NCBI RefSeq assembly: GCF_002763455.1
Contig: NZ_NIXK01000009.1
Span: 1-64,000, forward strand
Source: Lentibacillus sediminis
Lineage (GTDB): Bacteria > Bacillota > Bacilli > Bacillales > Amphibacillaceae
DNA length: 64,000 bases
Direction of reading: 5' to 3'
Under the pieces are notes generated by a model. The model made no database searches. It was not told the origin of the DNA and was given only the letters and a program-made list of their open reading frames with translations. This document shows, in pieces, positions 1 through 9,865 of this stretch. A program made the position numbers and the translations under genes. Each line of letters starts with the position of its first letter. The stretch's first letter is position 1.

Positions 1-116
1 CTGGCAGCAATGGCGGAGAGGCCACACCTGTTCCCATGCCGAACACAGCAGTTAAGCTCTCCAGCGCCGATGGTAGTTGGGGCCTTGCCCCTGCAAGAGT
101 AGGACGCCGCCAGGCA
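1..116 (+). rRNA. rrf: 5S ribosomal RNA (5' end at or just before window start)
   Basis: The stretch has the Bacillus 5S signature: the central GAACACAGCAGTTAAGCTCT block and the GATGGTAGTTGGGG region. The 5' TGGC.GC pairs with 3' GCCGCCA to close the terminal stem. At most a base or two is missing at the 5' end. It ends an rRNA operon whose 16S and 23S genes lie before the window. Confidence 0.95.
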
Positions 117-127
117 ATCGAATAAGC

Positions 128-164
128 AAAAAAGCTGAGGAGCCAAAAGCCCCTCAGCTTTTTT
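128..164 (+). terminator. Intrinsic terminator of the rRNA operon
   Basis: AAAAGCTGAGG and CCTCAGCTTTT form an 11-bp stem followed by a T run, about 12 nt after the 5S end. Confidence 0.9.
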
Positions 165-716
165 AGCAAATAAGAATGTATATTCTTTCTTATCCTGTAT
201 AAGTGCGAGCTTTGGCTTGGCGCCACAACTTTAGCATAAATACGTTCCTGTTGCACAGGAAGCAATGGAGCCTTGATGGTAAGTTAGGTTTTAAAATTAC
301 TTGGGAAACCAGAGAGTGTATTACATCACGGGTTTCCAGAGTCTGGAGATATGTGTCTCACTTTGGCAGTGAGGGCCCTTTAGTCCGGTAAGTCCTTAAA
401 AATACTGTGTTATGGCGTTTTCGGCCAACCAAGGCTGATTTTTTTAATAGAGGATATTCATTAATTAAAGAGAATCAGAGATGATCTCCCGGTTTGTGTA
501 TGACTGAATTTGATCACGGCAGGAGCAGCAAGCGGAAATTAACTTGATTGTGTTTCAGGATAAATTATAGGGGATAGACATATATATGAAGAAGCTCAGT
601 ACTCTGTTTTGGCAGCTCTTATTTTGCATTAAGTGAAGGTAAGACCTGCCCCAACAAAATTGGCGATAAGTCATAATTCGTAATTAATTAATCGGGAAAA
701 GGGGGGATGCGAGGCC
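165..716 (+). other. Intergenic region between rRNA operon and MgtC-like gene
   Basis: I see no gene or tRNA in these 550 bases. There is a copy of a TTATCCTGTATAAGTGC-type repeat at 190-235. A perfect 7-bp hairpin TTCCTGT/ACAGGAA lies at 245-261. A GGAAACC/GGTTTCC inverted repeat lies around 303-338. A 62-codon open frame here has no family resemblance and no clear ribosome site. The structured part could be a leader for the next gene, but I could not match it to the M-box magnesium riboswitch. Confidence 0.5.
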
Positions 717-1406
717 ATGGATGCATTATTGGCCCCAATGTTGGGGGAGAATTTTGGGCTGATGATGGTGCGGGTGCTGGTTGCACTGGTGTTATCTGGT
801 GTTATCGGTTTTGAACGGGAAATGAATAACCATTCTGCGGGGTTTCGCACCCATATTCTTGTCGGGGTGGGAGCATGTTTAATGATGCTTCTTTCCTTAT
901 TTGGGTTTGTCGAGTTTATGGAAGAGTATGACAATGTGCGGTTTGACCCGGCGAGAATTCCCTCCTATGTCATCAGCGGCATCGGATTTCTCGGGGCAGG
1001 AACGATTATTGTCTACGGAGGGACGATCCGCGGGCTGACCACAGCTGCCTCGATCTGGACGGTTGCCGGGATCGGGCTTGTGGTAGGTGCTGGCATGTAC
1101 GGACCTGCCGTGTTTACGACGTTGATCATCCTGTTAAGCCTGGTCTTTCTGAACAACTTTGAGAAAATGTTTACCAAATCCAGATCGTCCAGTATGATAG
1201 AGATTGTGGCATTAAATGATTTAAAAATTCAAGATGTGGTCACTATTGTGGAGAAATATGAGCTGATTATTAAAAGTGTGGAGATTGTGAAGTCAGAAAA
1301 CAATGCACGGCGCATTTTTATTAAGACGGAACCAGTTATCGAAACGGATCAGCTTGCGTTGTATGAGGAAATTTCCCGTATAGAACAAGTAAGGAATATT
1401 AATTAG
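717..1406 (+). CDS. MgtC/SapB family membrane protein
   Basis: This 229-residue protein has an N-terminal integral-membrane half with four or five hydrophobic helices. It carries the conserved GFEREMNNHSAGFRTHILVG and GIGFLGAGTI segments of the MgtC/SapB family, followed by a small soluble C-terminal domain (about residues 150-229). Family members affect magnesium homeostasis or F-ATPase activity; the substrate or partner here is not known. A G-rich ribosome site (GGGGGGA) precedes the ATG. It stands alone between the rRNA terminator and the CtsR operon and has its own terminator downstream. Confidence 0.9.
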   Translation: MDALLAPMLGENFGLMMVRVLVALVLSGVIGFEREMNNHSAGFRTHILVGVGACLMMLLSLFGFVEFMEEYDNVRFDPARIPSYVISGIGFLGAGTIIVYGGTIRGLTTAASIWTVAGIGLVVGAGMYGPAVFTTLIILLSLVFLNNFEKMFTKSRSSSMIEIVALNDLKIQDVVTIVEKYELIIKSVEIVKSENNARRIFIKTEPVIETDQLALYEEISRIEQVRNIN

Positions 1407-1515
1407 ACGGCTGTCTGGGGAGAAGAGGCTTCCCGGGATGCTGTGCAGGCAGGAAGTGTTTTATCTTTCCTGTTTGCTTACATAAAGGGGCCCAAACTCT
1501 ACAAACATCCAATGG

Positions 1516-1552
1516 AAAAACTTTACACATAAAACATGCTGTAAGGTTTTTT
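1516..1552 (+). terminator. Intrinsic terminator after the MgtC-like gene
   Basis: AAAAACTTTACA (1516-1527) pairs with TGTAAGGTTTTT (1540-1551), followed by T-rich sequence. A weaker hairpin CAGGAA/TTCCTG precedes it around 1450-1472. Confidence 0.75.
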
Positions 1553-1592
1553 CTTTATTTAATTTGTCAATGCTGTTTTAGAGAACTTTGGG

Positions 1593-1621
1593 TTGGCATT
1601 CCAGTGTTTTTCGCGTATAAT
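1593..1621 (+). promoter_or_regulatory. Sigma-A promoter of the ctsR operon
   Basis: TTGGCA (1593-1598) and TATAAT (1616-1621) are separated by 17 bp, immediately upstream of a CtsR operator. Confidence 0.85.
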
Positions 1622-1629
1622 AAAAATAT

Positions 1630-1654
1630 AGTCAAAGATAGTCAAAGTCAAAGG
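1630..1654 (+). promoter_or_regulatory. CtsR operator
   Basis: The direct heptad repeat AGTCAAAGATAGTCAAAG, with a third GTCAAAGG, matches the CtsR box (RGTCAAA-N3-RGTCAAA). It lies just past the -10, where bound repressor would block initiation, implying heat-inducible autoregulation of ctsR-mcsA-mcsB-clpC. Confidence 0.92.
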
Positions 1655-1679
1655 AAATGACCAAGGTGAGGGGGTGGGC

Positions 1680-2150
1680 ATGATGAGCAACATTTCTGAT
1701 GTGATTGAGCAATATTTAAAAAAGATTTTGCAGCGCGAAGGCCAGAATACAGTGGAAATCAAGAGAAGCGAAATTGCCGATCAGTTTCAGTGTGTGCCCT
1801 CGCAGATAAATTATGTGATTAAGACGCGTTTTACTGTGGAAAAAGGATATATAGTGGAAAGCAAACGCGGCGGCGGAGGGTATATCCGGATTATCAGGGT
1901 CATGCATCAGGAGCATTCTGAACTTATTGATGAAATTATTGAAATGATTAACCCGACCGTCACGCAGCAGGCTGCGGTAGATGTGTTGGAGAGGCTGCTG
2001 GAGGAAAATCTGGTAACCCAGCGGGAAGCAAAGATTATGCTGAGTGCGCTGGACCGGAGCACGCTGGCATTTCAACTGCCGCTTCGGGATGAAGTGCGCG
2101 CCCGTGTGATGACCGCGATGCTTTCCACATTGAAATATTTAAATAAATAA
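1680..2150 (+). CDS. ctsR: Transcriptional repressor CtsR (class III heat shock)
   Basis: CtsR represses clp and heat-shock genes by binding heptad direct repeats as a dimer. The protein is about 157 residues, the family length. The N-terminal winged helix carries CVPSQINYVIKTRF and the wing SKRGGGGYIRI that contacts DNA and senses heat. The C-terminal dimer domain is the target of McsB arginine phosphorylation. I chose the first ATG of an ATGATG pair because it aligns with family N termini and sits after the AGGTGAGGGG ribosome site; the ATG at 1683 or a GTG at 1674 are alternatives. Confidence 0.96.
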   Translation: MMSNISDVIEQYLKKILQREGQNTVEIKRSEIADQFQCVPSQINYVIKTRFTVEKGYIVESKRGGGGYIRIIRVMHQEHSELIDEIIEMINPTVTQQAAVDVLERLLEENLVTQREAKIMLSALDRSTLAFQLPLRDEVRARVMTAMLSTLKYLNK

Positions 2151-2186
2151 CGTTTCAGAAATCCTTACCCAAAGGGGGCGACAATA

Positions 2187-2729
2187 ATGGAATGCCAGGA
2201 CTGCCATAAGCGACCCGCGACCGTCCATTTTTCCCAATCCATTAATGGGAACAAAACGGAAATACATGTATGTGAAGTCTGTGCCAAGGAAAATGGATAC
2301 ATGCCCTATCAGGAAGAAGGGTATGGCCTCCATCATTTGATTACAGATCTGTTTAACATTGATTCGGCAATAACCGGGGCGCAGGGGAGCAAGCAGCAAT
2401 TTAAGCAAATACAGGAGACGAAATGTCCGCAATGCGGCATGGGACTGTCTGAATTTAAGCGGATTGGAAAATTTGGCTGTGCCTCCTGCTATGAAACATT
2501 TTCTTCCAGGCTGGATCCGATTTTTCGCCGGGTGCATTCCGGGAACACAAAGCATTTCGGAAAAATTCCCAAACGCAGGGGCGGCGATTTGCGCAAACGG
2601 AAAGAGCTGGATGCCTACAAAGAAGAACTGGATCGTCTGATTAAAGAAGAAGCCTTCGAGGAGGCGGCAGAGGTACGAGATAAGATCAAGGCACTAAAAG
2701 GCGGATCGGAAACGGGGGAGAAGGAATGA
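2187..2729 (+). CDS. mcsA: McsA, zinc-binding activator of McsB
   Basis: McsA activates the arginine kinase McsB and modulates CtsR and ClpC. The 180-residue protein has four CxxC pairs (near residues 3-6, 28-31, 76-79 and the CASC near 96) that bind zinc. A UVR motif follows in the last 40 residues ([20 protein letters not shown]). It is the second gene of the operon; its stop overlaps the mcsB start (ATGA), implying translational coupling. The ATG is preceded by AAAGGGGGCG. Confidence 0.96.
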   Translation: MECQDCHKRPATVHFSQSINGNKTEIHVCEVCAKENGYMPYQEEGYGLHHLITDLFNIDSAITGAQGSKQQFKQIQETKCPQCGMGLSEFKRIGKFGCASCYETFSSRLDPIFRRVHSGNTKHFGKIPKRRGGDLRKRKELDAYKEELDRLIKEEAFEEAAEVRDKIKALKGGSETGEKE

Positions 2730-3790
2730 CCTTACAGCATTTTATGAAGGAAGCAATCAGTCCATGGATGCGTGATGAGGGCCCGGATTCCGACATTGTT
2801 TTAAGCAGTCGTATCCGCTTGGCGCGCAACTTTTCGGATATATCTTTTCCTCTGGCAGGAAATAAAGAAAAATTGCAGGAGATCCGGCAGTTCTTCCAGA
2901 ATAAGTATGAACATGAGTCTTTTCAGGACTATGAGGATTTTGCACTGCTCTCCATGGAGGATTTAACGGCTGTAGAAAAACGCGTACTGGTGGAGAAGCA
3001 TCTGATCAGTCCGCATTTGGCTAAAAATCAGCATGCTGGCGCGGCGCTGATTTCGCAAAACGAACAGGTGTCGATCATGGTTAATGAAGAAGACCATATT
3101 CGGCTGCAGCTGTACTTTCCTGGCTTCCAGCTGACCGAGGCACTGGAAAAGGCGTTTGAGCTGGATGACTGGCTGGAGGAAAAAATCGATTATGCGTTTG
3201 ATGAGACGAGAGGCTATTTGACGAGCTGTCCGACCAATGTCGGCACAGGGATGCGTGCTTCGGTGATGATGCATTTGCCGGCACTTGCCATGACCAAGCA
3301 GATCAACCGGATGATTCCGTCGATTAACCAGCTGGGACTGGTCGTGCGCGGAATTTACGGAGAAGGAAGCGAGGCGCGCGGCAGTATTTTTCAGATTTCC
3401 AACCAGATCACCTTAGGGATTACCGAAGAGGATATCATCGGCGACCTGCGCGGTGTTGTGAAGCAGCTGATTGAGCATGAACGAAAAGCGCGCACCCGGC
3501 TGATGGAGCAGTCAGGCAAGCAGTTGGAAGACCGGATTCACCGCTCTTACGGGGTGCTGGAACATAGTCGGATTATCGAGTCCAAAGAGGCTGCGATATG
3601 CTTGTCCAATGTCCGGCTTGGTATTGATTTAGGGATGATTGAGCAAGTCTCCCGCAACATTTTGAATGAACTGGTGATTCTTACACAGCCGGGATTTCTG
3701 CAACAATATGCAGAAAAGACGCTTTCGGCAAGTGAGCGCGATGAACTCAGGGCCACGCTGATCCGCGAACGGCTGCAATTGGAGAAATAG
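2726..3790 (+). CDS. mcsB: Protein arginine kinase McsB
   Basis: McsB phosphorylates arginine residues, marking CtsR and misfolded proteins for ClpCP. The 354-residue length is standard. The phosphagen-kinase fold shows [10 protein letters not shown] near residue 27 (nucleotide binding), [20 protein letters not shown] near residue 167, the ATP-contacting [20 protein letters not shown] near 208, and the regulatory C-terminal phosphoarginine pocket. The start overlaps mcsA by 4 bp. Confidence 0.97.
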   Translation: MTLQHFMKEAISPWMRDEGPDSDIVLSSRIRLARNFSDISFPLAGNKEKLQEIRQFFQNKYEHESFQDYEDFALLSMEDLTAVEKRVLVEKHLISPHLAKNQHAGAALISQNEQVSIMVNEEDHIRLQLYFPGFQLTEALEKAFELDDWLEEKIDYAFDETRGYLTSCPTNVGTGMRASVMMHLPALAMTKQINRMIPSINQLGLVVRGIYGEGSEARGSIFQISNQITLGITEEDIIGDLRGVVKQLIEHERKARTRLMEQSGKQLEDRIHRSYGVLEHSRIIESKEAAICLSNVRLGIDLGMIEQVSRNILNELVILTQPGFLQQYAEKTLSASERDELRATLIRERLQLEK

Positions 3791-3805
3791 ATTGGAGGAA
3801 GAACG

Positions 3806-6235
3806 ATGATGTTTGGACGTTTTACCGAAAGAGCGCAAAAAGTATTGGCTTTATCCCAGGAAGAAGCGGTCCGGCTTGGCCATAACAACATCGGCACGGA
3901 ACATATTCTGCTTGGGCTTGTCCGTGAAGGGGAAGGCATTGCTGCCAAAGCGTTGCAGTCTTTAGGGCTGGAAGTTTCCAAGATCCAGGAAGAGGTGGAG
4001 GAGCTGATTGGTGTTGGCAAACAGCCGATGCAATCGATCCACTACACCCCTAGAGCGAAAAAAGTTGTGGAATTATCCCAGGATGAAGCAAGGAAGCTTG
4101 GGCATTCTTACGTGGGTTCTGAGCATATTCTGCTTGGGCTGATTCGTGAAGGCGAAGGGGTTGCTGCACGGGTGCTGAACAATCTTGGTGTCAGCCTGAA
4201 TAAAGCGAGACAGCAGGTGCTGCAGCTCTTGGGCAGCAATGAATCACAAGGTGGCCGGCAGGGGCGCGGGGCACAGCAGTCCACCGCCAACACGCCAACA
4301 CTGGATTCACTGGCAAGAGATTTAACAGTAATTGCCAAAGAAGGCAGCATTGACCCGGTGATTGGCCGTGCCAAGGAAATTGAGCGGGTGATACAGGTAT
4401 TAAGCCGCCGCACCAAGAACAATCCGGTGTTAATCGGGGAGCCTGGTGTTGGTAAAACAGCTGTGGCAGAGGGCCTTGCCCAGCAGGTGATTGACGGGGA
4501 GGTACCGGAAACACTGCGCGATAAACGGGTAATGACCCTGGATATGGGTACCGTGGTTGCCGGAACGAAATACCGCGGGGAATTTGAAGACCGTCTGAAA
4601 AAGGTAATGGAAGAGATCCGCCAGGCGGGGAATATCATTCTGTTTATTGATGAACTGCACACTTTGATTGGTGCTGGCGGTGCAGAAGGAGCAATTGATG
4701 CATCAAATATTTTAAAACCATCGCTCGCACGCGGGGAATTGCAGTGCATTGGTGCGACGACACTTGATGAATACCGCAAATATATTGAAAAAGATGCTGC
4801 TCTTGAGCGGAGGTTCCAGCCGATCCAAGTCGATGAACCGACACTGGAAGAAACGGTGCAGATTTTAAATGGACTGCGTGACCGCTATGAAGCACATCAC
4901 CGTGTGACGATCACCGATGAGGCAGTGGAGGCAGCAGCCAACCTGTCCCACCGTTATATTACCGACCGTTTCCTGCCGGATAAAGCGATTGACCTGATTG
5001 ACGAGGCAGGCTCCAAAGTGCGCCTTCAATCCTATACCGTTCCTCCGAATTTGAAAGAGCTGGAGCAGCGGCTGGAAGAGGTACGCAAGGAAAAGGACGA
5101 ATCGGTGCAAAGCCAGGAATTTGAAAAAGCTGCTTCTTTAAGAGATAACGAGCAGCGGTTGCGCGAAGAACTTGAGGAAACGAAAAAGGACTGGAAGGAA
5201 AAACAGGGCAAAACGGACTCCAAAGTGACCGTGGAGGATATTGCCAGTGTTGTTTCCATCTGGACCGGGGTGCCGGTTTCCCGCTTGACCAAAGATGAGA
5301 GTGAGCGGCTTTTGAATATGGAAGAGACGCTGCACAGCCGGGTGATCGGGCAGGAAGAAGCGGTGGATGCAGTAGCCAAAGCCATCCGCCGTGCCCGATC
5401 TGGCTTGAAAGACCCGAAACGTCCGATTGGTTCGTTTATTTTCCTTGGACCAACAGGGGTCGGGAAAACCGAACTGGCCCGTGCGCTGGCAGAGACCATG
5501 TTCGGCGATGAGGAGTCGATGATCCGGATTGATATGTCCGAGTATATGGAGAAACACTCCACGTCCCGTCTGGTTGGTTCCCCTCCCGGCTATGTCGGCT
5601 ATGAAGAAGGCGGTCAGCTGACGGAAAAAGTCCGCACCAAGCCATATTCGGTCGTATTATTGGATGAAGTGGAAAAAGCCCATCCGGAAGTATTCAACGT
5701 CCTCCTGCAGGTGCTGGAAGACGGACGGCTTACCGATTCCAAAGGCCGGGTGGTTGACTTCCGCAACACCGTACTGATCATGACATCCAATGTCGGTGCT
5801 GATGAACTGCGCCGCAATAAACATGTTGGTTTTAATCTGGAAGATGAATCGCAGGATTACAAAAGTATGAAATCCAAGGTCACGGACGAAATGAAAAAAG
5901 CGTTCCGTCCAGAGTTTCTCAACCGGATTGATGAAACAATTGTCTTCCATTCCCTGGAGAGAAAACACATGAAAGACATTGTGCTTCTCATGGTCGAACA
6001 GCTGCAGGAACGTCTGAAAGAACAGGAAATCGAGTTTACGCTGACGGATAAAGCAGTGGATAAAATCGCCAATGAAGGCTTTGATCCGGAATACGGTGCG
6101 CGTCCGCTCCGCCGGTCCATCCAGAAAAATATCGAGGACCTGCTTTCCGAGGAGCTGCTTAAGGAAACCATATCCAAAGGGGAAAAAGTGAAAATCGGTC
6201 TCAACAACAAGGGTGAATTTATCATTCTCCCATGA
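3806..6235 (+). CDS. clpC: ATP-dependent Clp protease ATPase subunit ClpC
   Basis: ClpC is the AAA+ unfoldase that feeds ClpP, working with adaptors and McsB-marked substrates in heat shock and protein quality control. The 809-residue protein has two Clp_N repeats (about residues 1-145) and a D1 ATPase with Walker A GEPGVGKT near 210. A UVR-containing middle coiled coil lies near 410-470, and the D2 ATPase has Walker A GPTGVGKT near 546. It starts with ATGATG after GGAGGAA, 15 bp past mcsB, and is the last gene of the CtsR operon. Confidence 0.98.
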   Translation: MMFGRFTERAQKVLALSQEEAVRLGHNNIGTEHILLGLVREGEGIAAKALQSLGLEVSKIQEEVEELIGVGKQPMQSIHYTPRAKKVVELSQDEARKLGHSYVGSEHILLGLIREGEGVAARVLNNLGVSLNKARQQVLQLLGSNESQGGRQGRGAQQSTANTPTLDSLARDLTVIAKEGSIDPVIGRAKEIERVIQVLSRRTKNNPVLIGEPGVGKTAVAEGLAQQVIDGEVPETLRDKRVMTLDMGTVVAGTKYRGEFEDRLKKVMEEIRQAGNIILFIDELHTLIGAGGAEGAIDASNILKPSLARGELQCIGATTLDEYRKYIEKDAALERRFQPIQVDEPTLEETVQILNGLRDRYEAHHRVTITDEAVEAAANLSHRYITDRFLPDKAIDLIDEAGSKVRLQSYTVPPNLKELEQRLEEVRKEKDESVQSQEFEKAASLRDNEQRLREELEETKKDWKEKQGKTDSKVTVEDIASVVSIWTGVPVSRLTKDESERLLNMEETLHSRVIGQEEAVDAVAKAIRRARSGLKDPKRPIGSFIFLGPTGVGKTELARALAETMFGDEESMIRIDMSEYMEKHSTSRLVGSPPGYVGYEEGGQLTEKVRTKPYSVVLLDEVEKAHPEVFNVLLQVLEDGRLTDSKGRVVDFRNTVLIMTSNVGADELRRNKHVGFNLEDESQDYKSMKSKVTDEMKKAFRPEFLNRIDETIVFHSLERKHMKDIVLLMVEQLQERLKEQEIEFTLTDKAVDKIANEGFDPEYGARPLRRSIQKNIEDLLSEELLKETISKGEKVKIGLNNKGEFIILP

Positions 6236-6254
6236 TTTGAGCCATGGCAAAGAT

Positions 6255-6283
6255 AAGCTGGAAGTGTGATCTTCCGGCTTTTT
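6255..6283 (+). terminator. Intrinsic terminator after clpC
   Basis: AAGCTGGAAG and CTTCCGGCTT pair around a 6-nt loop, followed by TTT. It closes the CtsR operon about 20 nt after the clpC stop. Confidence 0.8.
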
Positions 6284-6312
6284 GCCTATTAGGTGCGGGT
6301 TTTTCGGATTTC

Positions 6313-6372
6313 TATCCTATATAAGTGCCACGAAGGCATTTGCGCGAAAGCAAAATTGTGGCATGACTTAGG
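6313..6372 (+). repeat. Dispersed repeat, TATCCTRTATAARTGC family
   Basis: TATCCTATATAAGTGC (6313-6328) matches sequences at 190-206 and 25876-25892. The copy contains a hairpin TGCCAC (6326-6331) / GTGGCA (6357-6362), and a GTGGCATGACTTAGG tail resembles the tails of the other copies. Confidence 0.5.
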
Positions 6373-6462
6373 TAAGGATTACTAGAAAATGAAAGGAATC
6401 TGTAACCTGCCAGCGATGATTTTTTTATATAATAGAGAATAAGGGGAAGGGACCTGAGGAAT

Positions 6463-7836
6463 ATGGCTAAGCGCAAAACAAAGTATGTTTGTCAGGAATG
6501 CGGGTATGAGTCACCCAAATGGATGGGCAAATGCCCGGGCTGCAATAACTGGAATACGATGGTGGAAGAGATCGAGGCAGCAGGGGCCCCACGCGGACGT
6601 CAGACTGCAGGAGGCCTGAGGACCACCGGCAAACCGGAAAAAATCACCGCGATTGAATCACAGAAGGAGCCGCGCATCACCACGGAGATGAAGGAATTTA
6701 ACCGAGTGCTTGGCGGCGGCATTGTGCCAGGCTCGCTTGTTTTAGTCGGCGGGGATCCCGGAATTGGCAAGTCCACATTGCTTTTGCAGATTTCTTCCCA
6801 GCTTGCAGAAAAACAGCTGCCGGTTTTATATATTTCCGGGGAGGAATCGCCGAGACAAACGAAGCTGCGTGCAGAGCGGCTGGGGATCCGTTCCGATTTA
6901 CTGTATGTGCTGGCGGAAACGAACTTATTTGATATCTCCAAACAAATTGAAGAAATTCAGCCCTCTTTGGTGGTCGTTGACTCGATTCAGACGATCTATC
7001 GGGAAGAGGTGACCAGCGCGCCCGGCAGTGTTTCTCAAGTTCGGGAGAGTACAAGTGAATTAATGAAAATCGCCAAAACCGGCGGGATTCCCATTTTTAT
7101 CGTCGGTCATGTAACGAAGGAAGGGTCGATCGCCGGACCGAGGCTGCTGGAGCATATGGTGGATGCAGTGCTTTATTTCGAGGGAGAGCGGCATCATGCG
7201 TACCGGATTCTGCGTGGGGTGAAGAACCGTTTTGGCAGCACGAATGAAATGGGAATTTTTGAAATGAAGGAAGAAGGAATGCGGGAGGTCATGAACCCGT
7301 CGGAAATTTTCCTGGAAGAGCGTTCTCAAGGGGCGGCCGGCTCGACGGTGGTTGCTTCCCTGGAAGGGACCAGGCCGGTGCTTGTCGAGATTCAGGCGCT
7401 GATTTCGCCGTCCAGCTTCGGCAACCCGAGAAGGATGGCCACAGGCGTTGACAATAGCCGGGTGCCGCTGTTGATGGCCGTGCTGGAAAAGCGTGTCGGA
7501 CTGCTGTTGCAGAATCAGGACGCATATATTAAAGTGGCGGGCGGTGTCAAGCTGGATGAGCCGGCGATTGATCTGGCGATTGCTGTCAGCATTGCCTCAA
7601 GCTTTCGTGATCAGCCGACAAAACCGGATGATATTTTTATCGGAGAGGTTGGGCTGACAGGGGAAGTGCGCCGGGTCTCCCGCATTGAGCAGCGGGTACA
7701 GGAAGCGGCCAAGCTTGGCTTTCAGCGGGTGATTTGCCCGCAGAAAAACCTCGATGGCTGGAATCCGCCGGGAAATATTGAAATTGTTGGCGTGCAGACT
7801 GTTAAGGAAGCGCTGGATACGAGTCTGGAAAGATAG
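6463..7836 (+). CDS. radA: DNA repair protein RadA (Sms)
   Basis: RadA is a RecA-like helicase that aids branch migration and homologous recombination. The 457-residue protein begins with a four-cysteine zinc finger (CQECG and CPGCN near residues 10-27). It then has a RecA core with Walker [11 protein letters not shown] near residue 95, the RadA-specific [11 protein letters not shown] motif near 250, and a Lon-protease-like C-terminal domain. The ATG follows AAGGGGAAGGG. In B. subtilis radA is followed by disA; here a repeat lies between radA and yacL instead. Confidence 0.97.
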   Translation: MAKRKTKYVCQECGYESPKWMGKCPGCNNWNTMVEEIEAAGAPRGRQTAGGLRTTGKPEKITAIESQKEPRITTEMKEFNRVLGGGIVPGSLVLVGGDPGIGKSTLLLQISSQLAEKQLPVLYISGEESPRQTKLRAERLGIRSDLLYVLAETNLFDISKQIEEIQPSLVVVDSIQTIYREEVTSAPGSVSQVRESTSELMKIAKTGGIPIFIVGHVTKEGSIAGPRLLEHMVDAVLYFEGERHHAYRILRGVKNRFGSTNEMGIFEMKEEGMREVMNPSEIFLEERSQGAAGSTVVASLEGTRPVLVEIQALISPSSFGNPRRMATGVDNSRVPLLMAVLEKRVGLLLQNQDAYIKVAGGVKLDEPAIDLAIAVSIASSFRDQPTKPDDIFIGEVGLTGEVRRVSRIEQRVQEAAKLGFQRVICPQKNLDGWNPPGNIEIVGVQTVKEALDTSLER

Positions 7837-7841
7837 AACCA

Positions 7842-7982
7842 AAAGCGGAAGTGCCCTTACAGGCTAAGAACGCCACCTCCTGTGGCAACGCCTGTACTAG
7901 CACGTCCTGTGCGTCGTAGCGACGTATGGGCTGCGCCTGGCCATACCAGGTGGATCAGCGTTGCTGCAGGCTTAGAGAAAAA
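7842..7982 (+). repeat. Dispersed repeat R3, first copy (radA-yacL gap)
   Basis: It opens with AAAGCGGAAGTGCCC, as does the copy at 30895 (AAAGCGGAAGCGCCC). The two share a 42-bp core (7923-7964 versus 30919-30960) with one mismatch. The rest of the 7837-8161 gap holds no gene that I can see. Confidence 0.8.
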
Positions 7983-8161
7983 GGACCGGCATATCTGCTA
8001 AAGAACTTAACAACCGGTAGCAGGCATGCGGCTGATTTTTCTAAAAAAATTGATAATTGATCATTGATATGTTACAATTTAATTGCACTTATAGCGTTTA
8101 TACTGAAATGGGGATTATTTTTCGTTTCACAAGGTAATAATAAGGATAGGAGGTGACAGTG

Positions 8162-9259
8162 GTGCTTAAAACGGTTGTGTATTTATTTTTTATTATTTTA
8201 GGCGGAACCATTGGGTATTTATACATTCCGTATATTATTAACATGTTAGACTTTACGGATGCAGTCTGGGCAACATCACCGTATTTCGGGATGATTATCG
8301 GGGCTATTATATTATTCTTTATTTCTTACTGGCTGGCTGATTATATTGTGGGGTTTCTGAAATGGATTGAGGATGCACTGGTCAAGCTTCCAGCGGTGGA
8401 TTTGTTTTTTGGAAGTCTCGGGCTGATTGTGGGACTGGTTATTTCTTATTTCATTAACCGTCCGCTGCAGGATATTAATATTGCGGTAGTCTCTCAATTG
8501 CTTCCTCTGTTTATTATGATTCTGCTTGGCTATTTTGGCTTCCAGATGGGATTCAGGCGCCGGGAGGAATTTGTGAATCTGCTAAGCAAAAAAGAGCGGG
8601 ACAAACGCAAGCCCCAGGAGCAGGGAGAAGAGGAAGTGCAAACACCAAAGCCGAAATCGAAAATACTTGATACAAGTGTGATTATTGACGGCCGTATCGC
8701 GGATATTTGCCAGACGAATTTCCTGGAAGGAACGATTGTCATTCCGCAGTTCGTGCTTGGTGAGCTGCAGCATATCGCGGATTCATCCGATGCCCTGAAG
8801 CGTAACCGGGGGCGGCGCGGGCTTGACGTTTTGAACAGAATTCAGAAGGAACTGCCGGTGACGGTGGAAATTTATGAAGGCGACTTTGAAGAAATCTCCG
8901 AAGTCGACAGCAAGCTGATCAAGCTGGCCAAAGTGATGGATGGTATTGTAGTGACGAATGACTTTAATCTCAACAAAGTATGTGACCTGCAAGGTGTGCC
9001 AGTGCTGAATATCAATGATCTGGCCAATGCGGTCAAACCTGTCGTGCTGCCGGGTGAGGAATTGGTGGTGCAGGTGATTAAAGACGGAAAAGAACATAAT
9101 CAGGGTGTTGCGTATTTGGATGACGGCACCATGATTGTGGTGGAAGAAGGACGCAATTATATCGGCAAAACGATTGAGGTATTGATCACCAGCGTTCTGC
9201 AGACTTCTGCGGGCCGGATGATCTTTGCCAAACCAAAATTACTTGAAAAAGCGCAGTAA
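8162..9259 (+). CDS. yacL: PIN/TRAM domain membrane protein YacL
   Basis: The 365-residue protein starts with four hydrophobic helices (about residues 1-130). A charged linker, a PIN-type nuclease domain ([15 protein letters not shown] near 165-300, with conserved acidic residues) and a C-terminal TRAM RNA-binding domain follow. The cellular role is not settled; the architecture suggests membrane-tethered RNA cleavage. I chose the GTG at 8162, 8 nt after AGGAGG, over in-frame GTGs at 8153 and 8159. In B. subtilis ispD and ispF follow; here a terminator and repeats do. Confidence 0.93.
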   Translation: MLKTVVYLFFIILGGTIGYLYIPYIINMLDFTDAVWATSPYFGMIIGAIILFFISYWLADYIVGFLKWIEDALVKLPAVDLFFGSLGLIVGLVISYFINRPLQDINIAVVSQLLPLFIMILLGYFGFQMGFRRREEFVNLLSKKERDKRKPQEQGEEEVQTPKPKSKILDTSVIIDGRIADICQTNFLEGTIVIPQFVLGELQHIADSSDALKRNRGRRGLDVLNRIQKELPVTVEIYEGDFEEISEVDSKLIKLAKVMDGIVVTNDFNLNKVCDLQGVPVLNINDLANAVKPVVLPGEELVVQVIKDGKEHNQGVAYLDDGTMIVVEEGRNYIGKTIEVLITSVLQTSAGRMIFAKPKLLEKAQ

Positions 9260-9284
9260 AACAGGTATAACTTATAGAGGATGC

Positions 9285-9318
9285 AAAAAGTGATAACATG
9301 TAATTGTTATCACTTTTT
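9285..9318 (+). terminator. Intrinsic terminator after yacL
   Basis: AAAAAGTGATAACA (9285-9298) pairs perfectly with TGTTATCACTTTTT (9305-9318). Confidence 0.92.
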
Positions 9319-9442
9319 ATTCGAACAGGAACGTTGATCAGAACACATATTTTTTCTTTAGATAACTTAAATAAAGGCCTTTTTCGTAAGCTTTGTTGTT
9401 TTTCGCAGTTGATGGAAAATGCGACAGAGTGCTCGTTGATTT

Positions 9443-9552
9443 CCGCTGCGGGCAGTCGCTTTCCGCGGGAAGCTGCCGAGCCCCCTTGTGCTGGCGCACG
9501 GCGGGGTCTCGCCTAGGCTTTTCTTCCCGCAGGAGTCGACTGCCCTCCGCTC
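9443..9552 (+). repeat. Palindromic repeat R1, copy 1 (forward)
   Basis: It shares TTTCCGCGGGAAGCTGCCGA, GGGGTCTCGCCTAGGCTTTT and CCCGCAGGAGTC with the other copies. The outer arms are GGGCAGTCG and CGACTGCCC, complementary to each other but different from those of other copies. It faces copy 2 about 70 bp away. Confidence 0.9.
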
Positions 9553-9620
9553 CAATCAACCATTAACAAAGTAAATAGCTGTTATGGTTATAAATGTGAG
9601 AAAGTTGCAAAGCACATTCT

Positions 9621-9742
9621 CAGCGGAGGAAATGCACGAAGACTCCTGCGGGAGGAATGGCATCGGTGAGACCCCTCAAGCGGAGTCAGCGCGAGGAGGC
9701 TCACCAGCCACCCGCGGAAAGCGAAGTGCATTTCCGGAGCGG
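9621..9742 (-). repeat. Palindromic repeat R1, copy 2 (reverse)
   Basis: It is inverted relative to copy 1: GACTCCTGCGGGAGG, GGTGAGACCCC, GGCTCACCAGCC and CCGCGGAAAGCG. The outer arms are GGAAATGCAC and GTGCATTTCC. With copy 1 it fills most of the 606-bp yacL-gltX gap, where B. subtilis has ispD and ispF. Confidence 0.9.
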
Positions 9743-9796
9743 TGGATTCGTTCACAGTTTATAGATATTGTGATAAAAACAACAAACGCTTTTCGG

Positions 9797-9829
9797 TGGG
9801 ACGGGTAACCGCAGTCCCATTCTTTTAGA
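9797..9829 (+). terminator. Hairpin before gltX (terminator or attenuator-like)
   Basis: TGGGAC and GTCCCA pair around an 11-nt loop, followed by TTCTTTT, about 35 nt upstream of gltX. The short stem makes function uncertain. Confidence 0.4.
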
Positions 9830-9865
9830 AAACAGCCTAAATAAATCAAGAGAGGAAGAGCACCG

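Noticed and set aside
203-391. 62-codon open frame after the 5S gene
   Set aside because: No family resemblance, no clear start signal, and it overlaps a dispersed repeat and hairpins.
165-716. Magnesium M-box riboswitch or tRNA genes before the MgtC-like gene
   Set aside because: I could not find the M-box core sequences or any tRNA T-loop signature in the region.
4108-4779. Long minus-strand frames over clpC, gltX, fusA and other genes
   Set aside because: They mirror highly conserved + strand genes, have no ribosome sites and no family resemblance.
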